From: Cryptomeria japonica
Lineage: Eukaryota; Streptophyta; Pinopsida; Cupressales; Cupressaceae
Length of the DNA: 64,000 nt
Assembly (NCBI RefSeq): GCF_030272615.1
Contig: NC_081405.1
Span: 25,808,272 to 25,872,271, forward strand
Direction: 5' to 3'
The notes below the pieces were generated by a model. The model saw only the letters and a program-made list of their open reading frames with translations, did not search any database and was not told where the DNA came from. This document shows, in pieces, positions 57,843 to 64,000 of the stretch. Position numbers and translations under genes: made by a program. How positions within the stretch are numbered: the stretch's first letter is position 1; every line of letters begins with the position of its first letter.

Positions 57843-60063
57843 TGTAGAACACAAGATACCACTAAGAGGGGGGTGAATCAGTGGTTTTCAACAACCTTAA
57901 GCCTTTTAAACCTGACTATGTGTACCAGTTAGCAATTTCAAGAATAAGGAAGTATACTGGTGAGATAAAGGAAATGATCATAAAACAAGCACACACAAAG
58001 ATACATCACACAATACCGGATATATGAAAACCTCGATGACAAATGTTGTTGGAGTCTACTGCTCCAATCCAGCGTCATAGTAAAACAACAATTTACAATG
58101 TTTAGGGCACCAACTCAAGGAGAACCAACCCCTAATGATTTATGGGAACCAACCCAAAGGAGCACCAACTCAAGGAGAACCAACCCCTAATCTATTTTGA
58201 GCACCAACTCAAGGAGCACCAACCCCTAATCTATTCTTAGCACCAACTCAAGGAGCACCAACCCCTAATCTATTCTAAGCACCAAATCAAGGAGCACTAG
58301 CCCCTACACCAAGCATCTACTTAGTGAAATACAATGAGATAAAGCAATACAATAATCTGCACCTTGTAACAAATGAATTTTGTAACATCTCCAATCAATT
58401 CTCTGTTTCAGTCTTATCGGTTCAGACACTGCTGGTTTAATTCTTCATTGTTTCTTTGCTTCTCATCACTGTCAGTTATCTATTCACTCTCTCTAACCCC
58501 TTACCAATTAAACTCTTCCTTTCCTAACTTCCTCTGATCCTCACTTTGCACTCATTCAATTTTTTATACCTTTTTATTGGTTCAAACATTGTCGGTTCAC
58601 TTGACTACTAACTATGTGACAGTTCACCAATTAAACCCTGAACCTTTTGAGTTGAAACTTGTCTGTCAGATCTTCTTCTTCTAGCTCTTCCTCTCACTTC
58701 TCAATTTACTTTCACTTTAGTAGTCTACCCTCCAATATATGGGTCAATACTTGCTCATCATCCTTACCAGTTAAACCTCTCTTACTGGTCCTTTTACCAA
58801 CACACCCAGTCTCTTCAAATTTTTGCACTCTTTAGTAGCATCCAACATCCAACATCAAATCACTTAGATCTTTAGTCTGCATATATATATTCATGCTTCC
58901 CACCAAAATACAATATTCAAATATTTTGTGCCTAGGGTTTCCTTCACCAACTTTAGTCCGTATCATATCGGATCTCTTGCCTTGGATCGAGCCCCTGCAA
59001 TAAATGAATTGACATCCTACAACAAATCAAATAACACCACCACCTTTCATCCTTTCAGTACCCATTTACACTTGGCAAACTATAACCTATTTGTCGGCCT
59101 TGCTTTTTGTCAGTCGAATCTGCTTCCTATTGAACATATTAAATGATGTCTAGATCACTACTTGAAGAGATCTAATCACATGTTAGTTAATTGCTTCGAT
59201 CCACACACATGCCTGCAATAGATCTACCATTTTCGTATTTTTCATTTAATGTCAACTTAGTCGACAACTACCACACCAATGCACCAATCACCAACTAATG
59301 TGCATTCACCACCTAGAGACCATGCGTTATCTTTGTCGACATCCACCTCATCTCACTGTATCATTTCAGGCTCAGGCATTGACCAATAAATCACTACCGG
59401 TAATCACCTTATACTACTGGTTCATCTACCTTACCAATTATATAATAATCGGTTAACCTTCATGCCAACTCTTCTATGTTATGTTGATTGGAACATATCA
59501 GCCCAGTCACCAACCTTTCCAATCACAACATGTACCAAGAGTGAGTCATCATGCTCATCTCCATCCGATAACAGCTTTTCACTTTACCTCTTTGCTCTCT
59601 TATCAATTGACCTACTTACTATTTGATAATACATCTCACTGCATATTGGTAACATCCTTGATGACTCCAAGCCATCAATCTACATCTGCATTTAGGTTGA
59701 CATCAACATCCCTATTGATATCATCAATTTGGAGTAGGTCCATGCCTACAGATGCAAAACATTTCCTTCTCCTTCATCAGCCAGGTTCTCATCTCAACTG
59801 GTTTGTCAAAGTGTTAAACTCATCACAACTTACTCTTCCTCCTCTATCCTGGTATCTCATCAGGCCTTTTGTTGTTGATCCAGTGCATATCTCTGATTTG
59901 ATATATAAGATGCTTCCTCGTGTTCCACTTGGGTCATTCGATATAAGCCTTCAACCACCGGTAGGAGTAGATGGACTGTTGCACTCAATCTGCCAAACAC
60001 CTAGTGGGAGTGGCTCCTTGTCACCTGCTAGACAATAATTGGTGGGAACTAGTTGTCATTACA
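57843..60063 (-). repeat. Copia I 5' LTR
   Basis: On the plus strand it begins TGTAGAACACAAGATACC, with AAGAGGGGGGTGAATCAG at 57863. The far end is placed tentatively at GTTGTCATTACA (60063) because TACA mirrors TGTA. Several near-identical lines of AGGAGCACCAACCCCTAAT lie inside. The left boundary is firm, the right one is not. Confidence 0.6.
58085..58310 (+). repeat. Repeats of AGCACCAACTCAAGG
   Basis: About five degenerate units of roughly 37-45 bp alternate GCACCAACTCAAGGAG with CACCAACCCCTAATC inside the copia I LTR. Confidence 0.85.
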
Positions 60064-60903
60064 TTGTTCTCTCTACTTCCGGTATTGCACTAATTATGAC
60101 TGAAGTAGTCACCAGTGAGGAGGGACCTCAAAGAGATCAATCCAGATCAGTCAATGAGAGTAAACACATCAGAAACACAAAGATATGATGGAGGCAATGC
60201 ATAACAGATTGTTTTATTGCATGAAAAATGATTACATCCAACTGGTATCAACCGGGTTACAACATACCGATTCACAAGCCTAGTAGAACATACAAAATAG
60301 GTCAAAACCAAGACCTTGAATCGTGAGATCTATCTTCTATGCACAATCTAGCTACTTGATTCTCTGATTGATTACATTCTAATGTGCAATTACAATTATA
60401 TATATAGATTTGAAGGATCCAGTCGGCCCAAAAGGGATCAAAACCCAAAGAACAAGACCTAACGTGCAAAATAAACAAGGCCGGCCTTTGACAAGAGATT
60501 CCTCTAAAACATCCAAAGGATGAAACTTAGATCATGGGAAAAGGTTGGCCACACACCAAGGAACATCAGAATCAACGCCCAAGGCTCTGCAAGATTTGGA
60601 AGGGGTTCTGGTAGATCACCAAAATAGGTCCAGGCAAGCGGTAACAAGAACTACCAACCGGTAATAAGAAACTATCAAGGAAACCGATAGCAATATATTG
60701 CCGAAAAATGACCCAAAAGCGATGTGGATGGAAGAAAGAAAGATGATCAAGTCTTCAAGAAGAATCTAACTCTGCAAGATCTGGTGAGCCAAAAATGAGA
60801 CACACAGAAAGGAAAACTAAAACTGCAAATAAAAAGTAAAAAAGAAAGGAAAATATTTTTGATTGATGCAAGATTGCTATGAACTGGGGATGCTCCTGAA
60901 TCA
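60064..60903 (-). repeat. Gypsy J 3' LTR (approximate)
   Basis: On the minus strand a start TGATTCAGGAGCATCCCC at 60903 resembles TGGTGCAGGAGCACC of D and H and lies just after J's last codons. The downstream limit was not located, so the left coordinate is a guess. Confidence 0.4.
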
Positions 60904-63357
60904 GAAATAGAGGGTTATTGAAAAGTGAACCTCTCACTTTGTTGAGGTTAGAGGGAAACCAAGGTATTCTACCTCTACCTGAGAAATCCAAGATGAATCT
61001 TCAACTGTTATGTCCTTCTACTTCACAAGATATTCCTTATACAGATTGCTCTGGGTACTACGCCCAATCCTACTGTCCAAAATCTTTTCAATCTGATCTA
61101 GTTCCTTTCGGGGTAACTGTTTCTCCAAGTCTATAAGACCGTTCTCACTAAATTTTGGTTCATGGTACTCATGAAGATTTGCAATGTTAAACACAGGTGA
61201 AATACTTAGACTATCCGATAACTCCACTTCATATACATTTCCAGAACTGAACTTCCTCAAAATTCTGCAAGGTCCAAACTTCTTCATCTACAACTTGTTA
61301 TAAGTTCCAACCAGTAATCTCACTTTTCTCATATGTACCATCACTTCATCACCAACTTTAAATTCCTTATGTATCTTCTTCTCATCTACCTTCTCCTTAT
61401 ATTTGTTGTTCATGTCTTCTAAATGCTGCTTAATCTGAATATGCAATGTTGCCATGTGATCTGCAAAGTCTTCTACTTCTGAACTTCTCTGATCTTCATT
61501 GCCAATGTCTCTCAATTATGATATACCTCTAGGATGCACTCCGGTAACAATCTCAAAAGGTGTTTTTCTAGTACTTCTATTCATTGAATTGTTATAGGCA
61601 AACTCCACTTGTGTAAGGATCAAATCCCAAATTCCAGTTTTATCTCCCACTAAACATCTCAACAGATTTCCCAAACTCCAGTTAACAACTTTTGTCTATC
61701 CACCAGTCTATGGGTGAAAAATATAAATTAACTTCAAATCTATCTTCATATTCTTCCAAAGTGTTCTCCAAAAAAAGCCAACAACCTTAGTGTCTTTGTC
61801 TAAAACTATTCTCTTAGGTAATCCATCCAATCTCACCACTTCCTTGAAAAATAGGTCTGCTACATGCAATGCATCTGATTTCTTCCTACAAGGTATGAAA
61901 TGAGCTATCTTCGATAATCTATCCACTACCACAAATATAGAATCATTCCTTCTCGGTGTCTTAGGCAATCCAAGTACAAAATCCATGCTTATATCCTCCC
62001 AAGGTCTTACCGGTACTGTCAAAGGTTTATACAATCCCACATTCTAACTACTACCCTTTGCAACTTGACAAACCCTACAACTCTACATATGTCTCTTAAC
62101 ATCCTTATGAATTTGGAGCCAAAAGTAGTGCTCACTCACCAATGCTACTATTTTGTCAATGCCAAAATGTCCAACTAAACCTCCACTGTGTTTCTCCCTC
62201 ATAGAACTCTTACGTATGGACAACTGAACTCCTCTAAATAACACCCCATCCTAAATGAAGTAATCCAACCACTTGCTTCTATCTACCATAACCGATCTCT
62301 ACATGCTTTCCATGTTTCTGCAAAATTTGGCTCATCATCATATAATGTCTTCAAATCTTCAAATCATAATACTATCAATCTCATCTCTGTCAGCAAATTC
62401 CTTCTTCGACTCAATGCATCAGCAACTTTGTTATATTTCCCACTTCTATGCTTCAACAAAAAGGTGTAACTCTGCAATAATTATACCCATCTCATATGTC
62501 TCTGATTCATCTTAGTCTGACTATCCAAATACTACAAAGCTTGATGATTTGTATACAACACAAACTCCATAGGCAATAAGTAATGTCTCCACTTCCTCAA
62601 GACTTAAACTATGGCATAAAACTCTTGATCATACACTAAATATCTTCTTTGAGCATCATTCAACTTCTCACTGAAATAGGCTACTACTCTCCCTTCCTTA
62701 CTCAAGACTGCTCCTATTGTTGTTCCACTTGCATCACAATCCACTTGAGATGCTTTATTGAAATCAGGTAAAGACAACACATGTTGCTTAGTCACTTTTT
62801 GCTTCAACAGTTCAAAACTTTTGTTTGCTCAGGTGGTCCACTTGAATTCCTTCCATTCTCCTCTCATGGTCTCAGTCATAGGGTTACAAATTGAACTGAA
62901 ATTTCTGATAAACTTCTGGTTACAACTAGCCAATCCATGAAATGATCTTACCTCTCTAATGTTTTCCGATGTATGTTATTCAAAAATTGCTTTCACTTTC
63001 TCAGGGTCCATCTTCAAACCATCTTCAAATATCACAAATTTCAAATTGACTAACTCATCCTTCATGAAAGTAAACTTCTTGATATTGATCAACAACTTCT
63101 CTTCTCATAGCCTTTGCAAAACTTGTCATAACTGCAACACATTCCCCTCTTTTGTCCTATTGAAAATCAGAATGTCATCCAAATACACAATAACAAACTT
63201 AACCAAGAATTTATTCAATACCTAATTCATCAGCCTCATGAAATTACTCAGTGCATTAGTCAATCCAAAAGGCATCACCAATCATTCATACAGTCCTTCA
63301 TTTGTCTTAAATGTTGTCTTCCACTAATCACCTTCTCTGATCCTGATTAAATGATAT
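60904..63357 (-). pseudogene. pol: Ty3/gypsy chromovirus J pol
   Basis: On the minus strand: RT from YHLIRIREGD (63357) with the catalytic YLDDIL box near 63190; RNase H (CDASGTTIGAVLSKEGR, YLVYDQEFYAIV; 62807-62604) and VADALSRR near 62410; integrase core ([17 protein letters not shown], second Asp in IVLDKD; 62040-61708), integrase C-terminus (FEIVTGVHPRG, FKVGDEVMVH), and a chromodomain (YKEYLVK, then a stop where Trp is expected at 61015, then KDITVEDSSW). At least one frameshift and many stops are present. An E-family LTR interrupts RT at 63358. Confidence 0.9.
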
Positions 63358-64000
63358 TGATAATATGATGAAACAATAAGGATCTGGTCAACTACTGAGA
63401 GGGGTGGGAGTGAATCGGTAGATAGAAAACAAACTAAACTTTTACCAAACTTAATTCCAACTCAGAAACAACTTGCTAAACTAACTGGTTTAGTCACTGT
63501 ATCAAAAACTGCAACTGCATTGTCAAACTTGGTTGACCAAAACATCAATGATACAATGCAACAAATCTGAAACTCACATACCATTTAACCAAAACATTAA
63601 ACCACTTTACTAACATCAGTAATAGCTTATTTCAGATCACTTTTGGTCATCTAAACATATCTAAGTGGCTTTACTAGTTAATCAAATCAACCATATCAAA
63701 ATACATCCACAAAATCATTCACCACTTGACACAATATTTTATTCACGTGGAAACCCAAATGGGAAAAATCATGGTGGGGATGAATACCCATAAGTATTTT
63801 GAATGCTTCTAAAGTTTTCCCTGTTAGGAGCCAAGCCTTGTTAGAATCTTATACAATAATTTCCTATTAAGAACAGATCCAGTTAGGGACCACCTGGTTA
63901 AGGGATTGACTACAATACCCTGTTAAAGGTAATACCCTATTAGGAGTAACCTCGGTAGAGTATTTCAAATCAAAGAAAATGGATCACCTGGTTAGAGGAT
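63358..64000 (-). mobile_element. E-family copia LTR, partial
   Basis: On the plus strand it starts TGATAATATGATGAAAC, like 12014, and stays closely similar to 12014-12650, including the G-run (63399-63411) and the GGAAACCCAAATGGG module (63750). It interrupts J's RT after GATAT (63353-63357). It runs off the window, so solo or full element cannot be told. Confidence 0.85.

Noticed and set aside
59481-60038. Plus-strand 185-codon frame
   Set aside because: It lies within the copia I LTR, has no recognised domain and ends near the LTR edge; most likely chance.

Overview
The window is plant nuclear DNA made almost entirely of LTR retrotransposons, most of them decayed and inserted into one another. 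Evidence for a plant is Ty1/copia UBN2-type gag and pol, Ty3/gypsy chromovirus pol with chromodomains, primer sites matching plant initiator tRNA-Met, and an antisense plant mobile domain (PMD) gene. No intact host gene, rRNA, tRNA or CRISPR array was found. Dense old nesting, many solo LTRs and decay by isolated stop codons fit a large slow-turnover genome, perhaps a gymnosperm, but the species cannot be told from this window. Element letters (A, B, D, E, F, G, H, I, J, L) are my own labels.

Layout, 1-13400: part of an A-type LTR (1-591) abuts a minus-strand copia element E (592-13400). E is split by an E-family LTR (1401-8025), which itself carries gypsy element D (2549-7762, TSD CTGAT), and by a second solo LTR (9492-11007, TSD ATAGT).

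13401-38801: a long decayed minus-strand reading frame of unknown function (about 14333-16590) is cut by an A-family LTR. That LTR holds a copia-like solo LTR (16648-17776) and gypsy chromovirus H (18204-37665, TSD CCTAG). H's LTR holds the 14.9-kb element B (19186-34125, TSD CCAAY), and B's long sense ORF is interrupted by another A-family solo LTR (24793-26462, TSD CCGAT). B lacks recognisable pol. It carries a Pro/Ser/Gln-rich sense ORF of about 927 codons and an antisense PMD ORF, both broken mainly by stop codons rather than frameshifts.

38802-53620: the A internal region (called G) holds a small unrecognised ORF, about three tandem 1.07-kb units joining G to the end of a copia LTR, a second copy of a deleted segment of H, and copia element F (45826-53484, TSD CTTGT), which is complete in structure but dead.

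53621-64000: an A-type LTR with primer site (L), a copia gag with four zinc knuckles and its LTR (I), a gypsy chromovirus pol (J), and an E-family LTR cutting J's reverse transcriptase and running off the window. The most notable objects are element B with its two unusual ORFs, the chimeric tandem array, and the unidentified ORF at 14.3-16.6 kb.
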